Shown here: in pieces, positions 1 through 12,900 of the stretch
How positions within the stretch are numbered: position 1 is the first letter of the stretch
Layout: each line of letters begins with the position of its first letter
Assembly (NCBI GenBank): GCA_023055505.1
Contig: JALIRH010000004.1
Span: 34,787,502-34,851,501, forward strand
DNA: 64,000 nt
Direction: 5' to 3'
Source: Callipepla californica brunnescens
Lineage: Eukaryota; Chordata; Aves; Galliformes; Odontophoridae
Notes under the pieces: model-generated
The model's database searches: none
What the model was told of the DNA's origin: nothing
Seen by the model: the letters and a program-made list of their open reading frames with translations, nothing else
Made by a program: the position numbers and the translations under genes

Positions 1-1763
1 CTGTAGTTTCCATGGAAATAATAATTACTTTTAGAGGGACCTAAGAATATGCTACCCATGACAATTCTTCTCTCAGCGTGGCCCAGGCAAGCCAAAAGGT
101 TAGACACTTAGTGGTATTGGGCAAATAAGATAATCCCTAAATTTCTGCTGCACCGGGCCATCATCAGATAGCATGGACAGCGACAAAAAACACCTTGACA
201 AACTTATGTAAATAGAAGTCTTCACTTGATTGCAGACAACTCTTGGGAGTTTACAGACGAGGAAAAGCTCTGCCAAAAAAAGAAGTCACTGACGTTTTTC
301 ATGGTTGTGTTTCTAATGTTGACAGTTTTATGTATTTAACTATAGAGCTATGACCTGCTTGTAGCCTAACATGACAGGAGGTTTGAACAGTGTTAATTGC
401 CAACAGAAAGGAGAGATGATCGATAAAGATCTGAACCCATAAATTCCCAGTACATGTGTTTGTCTCCATCATTAGGAGAGTCCATTTAAAATCAGTGATC
501 CTGGAGCAGTTGTAAACCTAACGAGAAACGTGCCTGAGAACCTGTGAGATTCCTCTTCCAGATCATGGAATAGTGGTGTCTGTTTAAAGCAGAGAATCTG
601 TCCTAGGTTTCTGCATATGTATTCCAGTACATTCATACACAGATCCAATTTGAGGAATAGGATTTGATCAGGAGTGGAAGTGCAAGTCTCTGAACAAGTC
701 TGAGAATTCTTCATGAAATCTTTCCCATTTGAAACAGAGAATACTTTTCTCTCTGAGTCAAAAATCAGGCTAGAAAGAAAGTTTAATGTTACTGGACTGC
801 TGTACCTCTTTGCTTAAGGAGATAACACTTTTGTTTGAAAGTGCACCTCACTTAACAGAGAACAGATCCAGTTCTGAGAGCAAGGTGAAAAGTTGGCTCT
901 TTAAACATTTGTTCTTCTGAACAGAATAGTTGGAGTGCCTTTTGCATTGCATTTCTTTTCATTTTCTTTCCACTTCCTCTTCCCAGTCTTTTACATTTGT
1001 TGCAGATTAGAGGAAACCTCCGACTGATTAAGTATAAGTTTTCTAGATAGGAAAGCTAATACCTCTCAGAACTGAAGAACTCTAGAATGAGATTTAGAAT
1101 GAAATATAACTTGCAAAGGTGCTGAGAAATAAAGTGTATGGCCCCATCCCAGAGCAAAATAATCACACAGCCAATGAACATCTTTAGCTCTGAGGAAGCA
1201 GCAATTTTTGGGGAAGGGAAAGCAGATAATAACATTTTTTTTTCCTTTCCTATTTTTGACATTTGCTTGAACTTACTGTGCACCTTACATAGAAAGTGTT
1301 AAGTTTTGGCAATCCTTATTGACTCTAAAAGGCTGAAACATTGATTTATTATATGTGTTAAAGGATCATTTCAGTCATCAATGAATTGCATCCATTTCTG
1401 GAGAGGAACACAGCAGGTGCTTCTCTGAACACAGCAGTTCTAAGCAATAGCATGAGATAAGATCAAGAGCTTGTCATATCGTAAAGCAACAGAAAGAGTG
1501 GCAGTAAGAAAGAATTAATATAATGGAGATGGCCTTTTATTTCTAAGAAAAGCATCATTGTGAAACACTGTAAGTATCAGGGCAAAGCAGCAGAGTGCGC
1601 CTTATAATCCAACTGTTAGTAACTTGGAAGAATATGACCTTTATCAAATGTATGAAATCGTAAATTCATTATTCCTGAAACCAATTCATCTTAGAGATGG
1701 CTTTGAAAAAGCCAAAACTGAGTAACGGGAGAGGCAGAAGTAGATCTGTACTATATGACATCA

Positions 1764-1766
<3 letters not shown>
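1..1766. other. AT-rich unique sequence, no gene seen
   Basis: No open frame above 80 codons and no codon pattern suggesting an exon. No recognisable repeat apart from short A/T runs. A short CAGCAG-containing direct repeat (GAACACAGCAG near 1407 and 1429) is probably incidental. Most likely intergenic or intronic. Confidence 0.6.

Positions 1767-1806
<40 letters not shown>
1767..1806 (+). repeat. Poly-T tract, 40 bases
   Basis: An uninterrupted run of 40 T, the longest homopolymer in the window. It is followed within 55 bases by a 13-base poly-A run (1860-1872). Such a tract can be the reverse complement of a retroposon tail or simple slippage. No retroposed body is recognised beside it. 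Its length is likely to vary between individuals and to be poorly resolved in assembly. Confidence 0.95.
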
Positions 1807-1809
<3 letters not shown>

Positions 1810-2198
1810 TTGGCTCTTTTCTAAGCACATCATCCACTTATATGTAAATGCAGTGGGGGAAAAAAAAAAAAAGGCACAAAAGCATAAGCTGATAGCAGAG
1901 ACTGAGTGAACAAATTCTATCTGAAGATTCTGAGTGTCCTCGGTATTTTGTTACGGTCAAGCATAGTTACCTTTTCTTTCACCATAGCTTAAAATTGGTA
2001 GCCAAGGGATTCTGACCACACTGACTTGCCCTCTGTGTCACAGTTCTAGAAACGTCTGCAAGAAACCATCTCTGCTGATTTATTTTATTTTGTTACATTT
2101 CAGAGTGTTCAGTGCCCCTTGATTTGTTTCATTTTTCATGGCAGATGTGATGGTCTAGTGGTTATGCACGGCGTAGCATTATAGGGCATGTAAACAGG

Positions 2199-2380
2199 TT
2201 TTTTTTTTTTTTTTTTTTTCTCTGCAGCTGTATCTGTCAGATTTTTAAAAGGGAGAGGAGGGGAAGGTTTTTTTTTGTTTTTTTTTTCCTCTCTTTTTGT
2301 CAGTGATGAGCACTTATTTCAGTTCTCAGGTGCGAGGAAATGCAAAAACTCTTAAATGTTCCAAAAAAAAAAAAAAAAAA
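2199..2380. repeat. Cluster of T and A homopolymers
   Basis: Three tracts fall in 182 bases: T21 at 2199-2219, T10-G-T10 at 2268-2288, and A18 at 2363-2380. With the T40 at 1767 and A13 at 1860 this makes five homopolymer blocks in about 600 bases. No mobile-element body is recognised between them. Confidence 0.9.
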
Positions 2381-4063
2381 GAGATCTACATAGATACTTC
2401 TATGAATGAAGAACATCTAGTGAAAAGGCTTTCTGTGACACATTGCACAGATTTGCACTATGAATACTCATCAGTACAACTAGGGATAATTTGTAATAGC
2501 TGGCTGGTTGTGTTGGCAGTTTTATTTGTGTGGATGTTTCTGTTTTGTGTGCTGGCTCATTTCAATGTAATATTTTTGTTCACTATTAAATAATTATATT
2601 TGCTCTTTAGAACAGCATGCACTGTGATCTGTCATGCAGTGCAGGTGTTATTAAGGAATGGCGGAGGTTGTAATTCTGTTTATCTCTTACCTATGAAATG
2701 AGGCTTTGCCCATTTTTACAGTACTTTGCCCGTAATTTAAATATCACAGCTCTTGGGATGCAGTCTCTCTGACACTGGATTTATCCTGTTTGCTTCAAGG
2801 AAGTGCTGGCGTGGGCTTCAGATTCTAAGTGGTTCACCAGTTTGGCCTACTGTTACTCATTAACACATTTTTCTTATTCTTTGATGCTTTACGGGCAGCA
2901 TCCATGCAGTGTAGTGAAGCTATCAAAGGCAGATGACAATGAAAAAATAAGTGATCTTAGCATTGTGCTTAACTAAATCAATTTAAAATTATCAGAGTGT
3001 GCATTACTGAACAGGTAGTAACAGTAGGTTTCTAAACAAAGCTGGTTTAGACAGTGAGAACAGTCTAGAAAAAAGCTGTACAGAGGTGGAAAAAGGGTAA
3101 TTTATAATTGCTTCTCAGCCCTTTGCAACTGTTGTGTAGATTGTTAGTGATAATTAAGACAGCTATCTATTAATGTCAATTAACAGAGAAGAAATATGAG
3201 CTGAGAGCATGAAGATCTGGGTCTGACTTACTTTTGCTGCCACCTTTAATGAAGTGTGTGAGATTCAGAGGTCATGCAATCCAGCACATCTCATGCTGGG
3301 TTGTAACAGACATGCAATCATTCTACAGCCTTTTTTTTCTTTTTTTTTTTTTCTATAATCTGTCTTTCAGTACGTGTTGTAAAAACATGTTTTTCTTCTG
3401 ATTTTCTTTAGACGTATCTGCAATAACTGAAACCTCCTCTATTTTCCAAGTCTTTCTCCATGTGAATATAAAACTGGGATCAGGGACAGGATTTCTATCA
3501 GCAGTTCTTGAAACTCTCATTTCTGTGTGAGCTGTAACAGAGTCGAACAGCTTGGATTTACCTAGGCTTCTTTTCATTCCTTATGTTTCATGCTGTGCAG
3601 GTCAGTTTATCATCTAATGGGAGCTTACCATAGCTGTCAGTCATGTTACTTAAACTAGTAACCTTAAAGGCCTTGGGAGCAGGTTTAGGCCACTTCGTGA
3701 CATAAAGATGGATCCAGGTGTGTGTTTCCCTTTGCTTATGAAAGAAAAAGCATTTTCATTTATGCCTCTATCCTCAGAGCGTAGCCTTTTTAGATTGTAT
3801 ATCCAATGGATAAAACTGTCTGAGGGCTTTTAATCTTGACTGTGATACTTTTCCCCCATCCCTTACTCTCCTTGGGGCTATCTTTCCTTCACTGTACAAA
3901 AAATATTTCACATCCTGACATCTCTTCCTACCCTGTCCCCTTGCGAGGGCGGCAGCTTGGCTCCCGGCAGGGTAAAGGACAGTAGGTGGCAGCAGCAGTC
4001 CATGGTGGGATCCGAAGTGCTGGGAAACGGGCTCACATGAGGTTGGCATGTTAAATTATCATA
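2381..4063. other. Unique sequence, no gene seen
   Basis: Contains a T8-C-T12 tract at 3331-3352. A locally GC-richer stretch at about 3935-4040 leaves a 91-codon minus-strand open frame (3774-4049) with no recognisable domain. Nothing supports an expressed gene here. Confidence 0.55.
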
Positions 4064-4156
4064 TTTCTTCTTTCTTTCTTTCATTCTTTCATTTATTCTT
4101 TCACTCTATTGTTATTTCTATTTCTTCCCCCCCCCCCCCCCCCTTTTTTTTTTTTT
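4064..4156 (+). repeat. (TTTC)n, C17 and T13 compound tract
   Basis: A degenerate TTTC/ATTC tetranucleotide array (about 4064-4126) runs directly into 17 consecutive C (4127-4143) and 13 consecutive T (4144-4156). The opposite strand is A13-G17 followed by purines. The G17 run is long enough to permit G-quadruplex or triplex forms. It is the only C homopolymer of this size in the window. Confidence 0.93.
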
Positions 4157-5274
4157 CCCACCCTTGCTCACTTCTGGTTCTGATTTTTTCCTCCAGATTG
4201 CCTACGTTTAATGGCTTTTCTTTTTGTTTGCCGTTCTACTTCCACATATGGGTGGCTGATAGAAGCCTTGACTGCTTACCCCTTAAAATATAAACAGTAA
4301 GAGAGTTTGGAAGACCTAGATGATTTCTTTGAAAAATGCAGCACTCAGATCTATTCTTGGTTTTCCTAACACCTCACTCCCCATATACTCTCTTTCAAAT
4401 CAAGGTATTTCTAAGTGATTTGCTCGGGTTTTTATGCCTCTCAAAATGGAATTCTATATTAGAGTGGAGAAAGCTGGCGAAGCTGCTTTTTTTCCTTCTA
4501 ACTGTCCTCTTTAGTTTTAATTACTATCTCAGTAGTGTGGCTTATAATGAAGGGAAAAAGCAGTTTTATTTATTTATATCAGGACGTACAATCCCACAGG
4601 ACAAAATTATGTCCTTTTAATGATCTTTCAAGCTAATTGAAGGTTTAGAAGTATAATGAGCTTGCTTTGTGAATGAGTGGCCACAGTGAGAAGGAATTCA
4701 GCCCGTGAGTGTACTGAATGGATGTTTCCTTTGGAAATCAGTTTGGGCCTTGCTCCAGGCTTCAGGCCAGCAGGGAGTTGTCTGAGGTACCTGCCCCATG
4801 GGTCTGGAGCTCACAGTGTCCTCTTTTCCAGGTGAAGTGCTAATTTATTCCCACTGTTCTGTTGCAACTAACATCTCCCCAAAAGCAACCTGTAGATAAG
4901 CAGCTCCTCAAGTCAGCGGTATGAAACAGCTGCAATGAGTCTGTGAATTGAATATGAATGTGAATAGAATGTCACAGAATATGGGAGTAGAAGGATAGAA
5001 AGTAGCACTGTGTAACCTACCAAACAAAGCTGAAAAGAGAGACTTAAAGTAACTAGAAGTCCCTCCTCTCTTACCCTCCTAGTACTGACTGGGAAGATGG
5101 GTTACCCCAGACTGTTTCCCTTGCCCTTATCATGCAGAGCATTTAGCTTGTGAAAACAACTCCTTAAGGCGGGATAGTTTCTGTTATCCAGGCAGTGACT
5201 CCTGCATCACTTGCTTCATATAGTTACAGACCTTTGCAGCTGACTTCATAGTAAAAAAATGACCTCTCTCTGAA
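4157..5274. other. Unique sequence, no gene seen
   Basis: Small open frames on the plus strand (4048-4293 and 4336-4620) are produced by pyrimidine-rich DNA that encodes low-complexity Phe/Leu/Ser. No domain, splice-flanked exon or repeat is recognised. Confidence 0.5.
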
Positions 5275-5318
5275 GAAAACAAACATCAAACAAACAAACA
5301 AAAAACCAACAAACCCAC
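5275..5318 (+). repeat. (CAAA)n microsatellite
   Basis: An imperfect array of CAAA/CAAAA units, interrupted by CAT and CC. It is ordinary simple sequence with no flanking element recognised. Confidence 0.85.
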
Positions 5319-6524
5319 CTTTTTTGGGGTGTAATCCAGCTTGCTATTTAGGGTTTGTTTGCTTAAAGAGAGGGCTGCATAAATTACTGACACTTTCTTG
5401 TTAAGCATTAGAAATGTATTAGACAGAAGCAGTGAGATAGACAACTACGCTGCATATAGGAAATGGAGTCTGCAGCTTTTCGAGGACGAATTTCACACAG
5501 AATTCATAAACTACACAAAAAGTATGTGTGTTGTTGTACTTTCATTCCCTGTGGCTCTACCTGTTGTAGCATTATCTTTCAAGTGCTGTTTTCTCCAGTT
5601 GTTTTCACCAGCTCATCTTAGGCTACCTTTAACCTTGCTGCCTGCCCTAAATTTGATGCAGACACTGAAAGAACAATTAAAATGATAATTAAATGGTAAT
5701 ATCATATGTTGTTGTCACTGGTATGTCCTTTACTCCTATTAATGATTAAGAAGAATACTATTTTTGACACTGGGGGATAATTACATGCCAGCCTTGGGAG
5801 ACATATATGAATGCTGAGCTGTGATGTAGAAAAGAAAGAGCAAGCTGAGTATGTTTTTGCCATTTCTCTGGCTTAGATTGTTCGAAAGATAAGAAATGTT
5901 GCTAAGAACTGTATGGTAAGGTTGGAGATTATAACCAATTGTTAGATGACAAAAGAATTTGATGGCTTGAGTTTCTCTTGACTTACTTAGTGAGGCAGAT
6001 CTAGAACAAACTATGCACAATTTATAGACTAAACTGTAGTTCAGACTATAGTTTATGTATAATATACGATGACATTAAGTGACTACCTTGAATGTTGGAA
6101 GTCTGACTTCCTGTACAGCTTACTTCCAAAATTTAGTAACCACCTTTCACAGTTTGATTTAACTGGGATCCAGAAATGAGGAAATTAATGTCTATGCTTT
6201 GAATTGTTTGCCTTGAGATCTTTTCTCTTTCCTTGAAACAAAATATATACCTGATGCATGGGTGGTGATAGACAAAATTGATTAAGTTTGTTCTGGATTA
6301 CATGTGATGTTTCCAAAGGTTGACAGGAACCTGGAACTGTTCAGTCTCTGAACATGAATACACATTTTGAACTCAGTAGACATTATGGTTCTCGGCTGCT
6401 ACCATTAGCTGAGAGTGTACAGCTTGTCATTCACAAGCTTACTGTAATGAACAAAGGAACATAGCTTGTATGTTTCTAACACTGTTTTCATCAAAGCAGC
6501 AGTTGGAGACACTTAACAATCTTC

Positions 6525-7212
6525 TACAGGCTGAGCGGAGAATGGCAGAGAGCAGCCCTGAGGAGAAGGATTTGGGGATGTCAGTTGATGAAAGGCTCAA
6601 CGTGAGCTGGGGTCGTGTGCTTGCAGCCCAGAAGGCCAGCTGTATCTTGGGTTACATCAAGAAAAGCTTGGCTAGCAGGTCAGGGGAGGTGATTCTGCCC
6701 TTCTGTTCTGTTCTCATGAGACCCCACCTGGATTTCTGCATCCAGTTCTGGGGCTTCCAACGCAGGAAGGACATGGAACTGTTGGAGTAGGTCCAGAGGA
6801 GGGCCCTGAAGATGATCAGGGGGCTTGTGTACTTCCTCTATAGAGACAGACAGTCAGTGCTCTTCAGCCTAGAGAAAAGAAGGCTCTGGGGGCACCTTAT
6901 AGTGGACTTCCAGTACCTGAAGGAAAGCAGGGGAGGGACTTTTTGTAAGGGTGCGTTGCAACAGGTTGAAAGAAAATAGCTTTGAACTGAAGGAGGGTAG
7001 GTGTAGAGTAGATATTTTGAAGAAATTCTTTACTGTCAGAATCGTGAGACGCTAAAACAGGTTGCCCAGGGACATTGTGAGTGCTCCCTCATGGCCAGGC
7101 TGGATGTAGCTTTGAACAGCCTGATCTAAAGGAAGGTATCCCTGCCTGTAGCAGGGAAGTTGATTGTAAAGTTCCCCTCCAACCCAAACCATTCTATGAT
7201 TTTATCATTCTA
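6525..7212 (+). mobile_element. CR1 LINE, 5'-truncated 3' end
   Basis: CR1 is the dominant non-LTR retrotransposon of birds; copies are mostly 5'-truncated, and this one keeps about 690 bases. The translated part (about 6540-6790) carries recognisable C-terminal ORF2 (reverse-transcriptase polyprotein) segments: ASCILGYIKKSLASRSGEV and then RPHLDFCIQFWG. The frame is broken by a TAG at 6788-6790 just after the MELLE motif, and RALKMIRG follows beyond the stop. After the coding remnant comes the CR1 3' UTR, and the copy ends in octamers ATTCTATG, ATTTTATC, ATTCTA (7191-7212), the diagnostic CR1 tail instead of poly-A. The 5' boundary is approximate. The copy is dead: truncated, with an in-frame stop. 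Confidence 0.93.
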
Positions 7213-8002
7213 CTGCCAAATGGTAAAGCATTCTGGTTATAGTTAAAAGTTTCCAGAAGGATTATTAGAAACAACTTTGAAGGGGATTTGAAAGTAACAT
7301 TAAAAATTAAAAGGAATCTAAACTGTTCCTTAGGGCAGAATAATCAGCAAATCCCACTTCACTGTTCTAAACATGATGGCTGGACAGCCATCATTAATAG
7401 CCACACATCTTCATTATCCAAACTATCTCTCAAAGGTAAAAAGATGTATTAATACCCACTTTGAAGAAGTCTGTGAGGAGTAAAAGTAATATCTGCATAG
7501 ATTTTACTGACCTGCTTGAATGTAAAGAACATAATTAACCCTCCAGCAATGGCTATTTCCATTCTAAGACATTAGTCCAGATAATTCATCCACAGAATTC
7601 CTCATTAACATAATTAAAATAATAGCAACTCCTAGTATTGAGTTTTATTGTCGTGTGGAAATTTAAAGGGGAAAAAAAGGGTTAAGAAGCATTTTAAAAT
7701 ATGCAAAAGAAAAAAAAAGCCTGGAATTTTCCTTGTTGTAACTGACATTGGTTTATAGATACATATCACAAACTTGACAGCATTATATTGTTCTATCCCA
7801 GGAGGAACCTTTAGAAAATGATAAATACAAACGAGAATAAAAGGATATCACAATAAGATAGCTGAATCTGGAAAGAAGATGTAAGATAAAGTCTGCCTAG
7901 ATAGCAAAAATTGTATCGAGAAAATCTCTGAGATCTCCACAGCTACTTTCACTTCGGAAAGAAAAAAAACAGCTTATTTTCTTAGATAACTCTCTCCTTT
8001 AC

Positions 8003-8024
8003 AAAAAAAAAAAAAAAAAAAAAA
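8003..8024 (+). repeat. Poly-A tract, 22 bases
   Basis: An uninterrupted A22 with no retroposed body or target-site duplication evident next to it. Simple slippage is the likely origin. Confidence 0.95.
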
Positions 8025-9939
8025 GGTTTAGACAGTTATTGGCTAAAATGGTGGTCAGTTATGACTGCTTGGAGATTTTAGACATGAATTTTCGATATTT
8101 TATGTCAAGGAATAGAGAGCTGATTAGGATGAGATGATTTGTTGAGAATATAGATAAACGCGTCTTGGAGTTTCTGGAAATCAGTGGAAAAAAAAAACCA
8201 TCAATCAGCAAAACAAGCTGGTAACCATAGGAAAAAGTGGAAATTGGAGAAGTCAAGCTGAGCTAGATATTACACAGGACAGCAATGGAGAAATTGATAA
8301 GACAATTTGGAGAAAATGGTAAGACAAAAAGCTCAAAGCGTTCTTCAGTAAGGATGAGATTAGTTACTTAGATAAACCTCATAACAAAAATAATTGTTTA
8401 CTATGATTTTTTGTTAAGAATGATGGCTATGTTGAAATCAAAGGTATCTGAAAAGATTAGTAGAGTTGAAGAGATGAAAATGGTAAAAATTTTAGTGAGT
8501 TAATAGCAAAAAAGTGTATGAAATGCTGTGGTTGAGGTACTGCAGGAAAATATGCTGAAGGCTTGTAGCCTATGTTTCAAGTCCAAACACAGGAAAGATA
8601 GGCAACAGTACAATGAAATAGGGGTGAATTCAGTGTGAACAATATATGCGGCCTGCTATTAGAAATATTAACTTAAAGCGTAACTAAATACATGTAAGGA
8701 ATTTGGATATGGGATAAAAACAGTGTTTGAAGGAAAATGCAGTGGATGGGGCTGCTTGGAGAATATTCTTACAGAATGCCTGTTCATCTGTAGTCAAGAC
8801 ATTTAAAAGCAGCATCAATTCTCTCTCTTTCAAGCTGGCAAGTAATCACTGAAAGCATAATAGAAAAAAAAATGCTCTGTTGTAGAGGCATTACAGAATA
8901 GTAGCAACTTCGAGTGTATTTTGCAGAAATAGGGGGCTCAAGGAACTGAGATGCTGGTATTGGCATCATGATACTGGTGGCCGGATGCATATGGCAATGT
9001 GCCTGTATGCTTGAAAGGCCTGAACAGCCTAGAGAGAGGCTTGTTATGAACTATAATTGTTTGATAGTAGAAATACAGATGTCATTCTTGAAACACTCAT
9101 ATTGAAGCAGCTACGCTGATGTTCTGAGGGATCTATACCAAGAATGCTGAATGGCAAAACAAAACAAAAACCTGAAGAACAAAACAAACCAAAATGGTGG
9201 ATAATGCTTTTAATTATATGTTGTGCTGTTGGAGTGGGTCCAGAGGATGGTCAAAGGGAGAGAGACTGAAATTCAAAGGAGGCATGCCAGCTTCTCTGCT
9301 TGGTGCTTCAAGCAACACTGGCTGTTGAACTGAGCCCGCTGTTTGAATCTGATATTTAGAAATATGAAGTAAAATAACAACAGAAAAAAAGCAGTGAACT
9401 ACCAACAGCATGGGAGTGAAAGGTATAAAAACGGTTCCAGCAAAGCTCTGTGTTAACATGTGCTGAACAGTTTCCAGATACTGTAAGCTGATGCAGCAGT
9501 AGGGAGCTTGAGAAGAGAACGCTGTGGAATTTAACCAGATAGACAAAGTTGAATTCACAAGGGAACCTTTTTCTCCTGAGGGTAATTGTGTTTTGTGAAG
9601 TCTTCATTTTTTTTCTTAATGCCTCGATTCCTTCAGATTATCTTAATTAGTTACAAGGTTGCAGAGTAACACAGTAGCAAAGTAAATTTTGGAGCAGACA
9701 GGAATGAAGTTGGCAAGTAGCTCTTCTGAGACTGCACCTGGTGTACAGTGTTCAGTCAGGTTATACCTGAAAGATATTACAAAACTTGAATACTTCTATT
9801 TCATGCCTTACAACACTTAACTATATCCAGAACAATGCCCAATAAGGAAGCTTTAGGTATGTAGAAGGAGTAGACAGTGGCTCAGGTAGCAACAATCTAA
9901 ATGGAGAAAGCAGAAAAAAAGGTAGAGAGGTTAAAATGA

Positions 9940-9956
9940 TTTTTTTTTTTTTTTTT
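9940..9956 (+). repeat. Poly-T tract, 17 bases
   Basis: An uninterrupted T17 followed by AAAG. It is simple sequence. Confidence 0.93.
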
Positions 9957-12900
9957 AAAGTATAAATCTTTAAGATCAGAGAGATAATCCAAAAACGGAG
10001 CCAAAAACAGAAGCCAAACTTAACAATTTCTTCTTAATCTTTAAAATAGAAAAGGAGTTTCCAAGCTGTGTATTTGTCGGAGGTAGCAGCCTGCAGCCTC
10101 TTTAGGGTCTGAGTGGTCTCACTGCAGGACTGGAAATACCACTGATGCTGCCTGTACTGGCAGATGGGGGAAGCCTGTGGCTACCTTGGAGTGGTGTCCC
10201 CTGTAAGCATCCTCTTGTTCAAGCCTTTCTTCTCTTCAGCTTGTTGTCTGCAATACCTGCAGACACACGGAAAATGTGGGGTTATGGCTGGATGAGAGAA
10301 GTTACTTAAAGTGAAGTTAAGGTCTCTTTCACTTAGCCTTATTTATTCCAGTCCACTTAATATTTCCCATTAACTGCTGAACAAATATAATGACTCAGAC
10401 ATTAATGAAATCTGTACGAAGTGCACATAGCTTAAGTGGGGACAAGCTAAAATGCACAGCATAAAGAGGGTTCTGCATAAGATGAAGATGACTCATCTGA
10501 GTGAGGTTGGTGGTGGATTGCGGTAGATCGGACAAACAAAAACCTCAGTATTCAGTGTTGTCGAAAAGCAGATAGAGATGTAACAGGCTGTTTCTCCTAC
10601 AATGCTGGGCACTTTTCCAGTGATTGTGGATGGATACTGTACAGAAGCTGAGTCTTGAAAATAAAAACTTCCCTTTCTTCTCTTTAAAGCGTAACCTGCG
10701 TAAATTCATACAAATTTTCCCACAAATTGATTTCACTGTTTTTTTATGAAGCACCTCTTATCCCCTCCTCTCTAATAATAAAAAGGAAAATATCCCAGCT
10801 GTTAAATAGGGAATATATACAAAACTGATATTCCCTTCAGAGCAAAACTCAGGGTCCTTGGAAAGTCAAATTTCCATATAACTATATGCGAAACTGCCAT
10901 AATAGTGCTCTTGGGCTAGCAAGTGTTTCCTGGGTTTCCATTGTCTGTGATTATTTTGTTGCAGAGAAGGTGAAAGGCTCAAAATCGCTTCAAATCTAGG
11001 CTGGATTTAGTCTTCCATAGCCAGTTCCTAGCTCAGGAGTGAACAGTGCCCCCAGTTACAATAAATAATGGAGAAAGAGTAATAGTCCTCTTTTCACCTA
11101 GGGTTACACAACGAGTTGGTGGCAGAATTAAGCAAATTCTCTTCAGACCTTACCATTTTCTTTTCAGTACTAAAGAGCTTAAATTAAAGGTCCTTTTCCT
11201 ATTGAAAAATGGTTAATATACAGATTATAGATGTCTTGTGCTCTCTATATTATTCTTTATTCCCATGTGTATGTACTGTATCTTGACAGCTTGCCTAGAT
11301 AAAGACATTTCTTTTTTGCTATGGCTGTTAATACATGCAGGGCTACAGTTTCCTGTAGGAAGCTGTCTGTGCTGGCCAGAGCAAGACAGCAATGCATAGC
11401 ATGCATAAGCAGGTTAGCTGCTGCAGTCACTCTCTGGTTAAAATCTGCTGTTATAGTTGTTATGAGTAAAGGAGGCTCAGACCATGATATCAAGGGGTTT
11501 AGCTACTGCTGAGCAAGGAAGGAAGCATGGATTGCAGGGTTTACGTTACTAATTGTTGTAGATGACACTACTTTCAATTTAGTACTCTGGATTTCTATTT
11601 TACTGAAGTGTATCATGTGTACACTGTTATGCGCATTCAGTTAATTATTGCGGCTGTCCTGAAGTTTCTTGCTGTGTGTGTGACAAAAGACCTGTCTGTT
11701 CAGGAGCCTTTGTCTAACTTGTTATGAAGGTCAGATGATAGAAATCTACTAAAATCTTACAGGATAGATGGTGGCATGGTCAGACTGAGAATGACCAGTC
11801 ATGTGCTCTTGGTAATGAAGCAGTGTGTATATCAGGAGTTTTTTTTCCCCAGTGGTGCTTACTATCTAGAAACATGGGGACTTTACTCAACATACAGCAC
11901 TGCTGCATGTGTTACACATACCATTAACATGCGTGCTATAGGTTAAAATACTGTTCCCTGGAAGGAGCAGCATCCTCCAGGATTCAGCCCTTCCTCAGCT
12001 CACATCCTTTGAACTCCAGCCTTGATGCTTTCTTTTCCTATATCTTTGATATTTTGTCTGAAAATATCAATACTCAGTAGTGATACCGTGTTTTTTATGT
12101 CATGAAGATTAACAAATGTCTTCTCAGCATGTGTGTGGTAAAGGAGAGCTTTGTAACTTGATCTCACAAAGCAAGCAACTGAGTTTTAAAGAGACACTGT
12201 GGCTGGTCTGGGAATCAAACTACCATCCACTGAGTTGCAGATCCAGTGAATTAATTTTAAAAATTGATTCATACCCTAACAGCAATTTCTGTTTTAACAG
12301 GAAGGAGAATAACATAGACCAAGGACAACTGTCACAACTAAATTGCATCCAAAGTAGAGTAAGATCTTGCCTGACAGTTGCATTCTCTTCTGACCTTCCA
12401 CCTACCTAAACTGTAGTTAGGTACTGTGCATCATCTAGATGCCTGTTGTTTGCCATTCTGTGGTCAAAAAACCAGATAATGCCAGACCAATAATCTTCTA
12501 TCCTTGAGGTACATATATCTCATCTAATCTCCATGTAACAAATTATTCACTGTACTTGCACTAGGGGGTTGAATTTCATTATTCTTATTAAGATGTCATT
12601 TCCCTAGCTACTTCATTCATTTTCATTTTGCAAAGTCCTGTGCTGAAACTTTGGTGGCTTTGCTAACCAATTACAATAATGTCTTTCAATTATGTTACAA
12701 GTAAGAGGCTCTGGTAGCTAATATTTAGAATGTGAAATGTTAGTCTTTTATTTGGCCTGACACTTGAGATACGTGAACATCCTCCGGTACTATTGTTGCG
12801 CTGAAACATTTATAGAGTGGGATCAAATCACACACATTTTAGACACATAGAAAGAGACATATTACCTGCCCCAAGGAGCAGGTAATTTTAAGATAAGACA

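Noticed and set aside
2151..2220. Functional tRNA gene
   Set aside because: Only the A-box half is visible; there is no B box, anticodon stem or acceptor pairing. Kept only as a finding.
4048..4293. 81-codon plus frame rich in Phe, Pro and Ser
   Set aside because: Translation of the (TTTC)n-C17-T13 tract; low complexity.
6470..6790. 106-codon plus-strand frame as a host gene
   Set aside because: The C-terminal two-thirds is CR1 ORF2; the start codon lies in flanking DNA and the frame ends at a mutation-derived stop.
9226..9300. Possible short CR1 fragment (GTTGGAGTGGGTCCAGAGGA)
   Set aside because: About 20-25 bases resemble the CR1 ORF2 end (compare 6781 onwards), but similarity stops at once and no CR1 tail follows. 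Too short to call.
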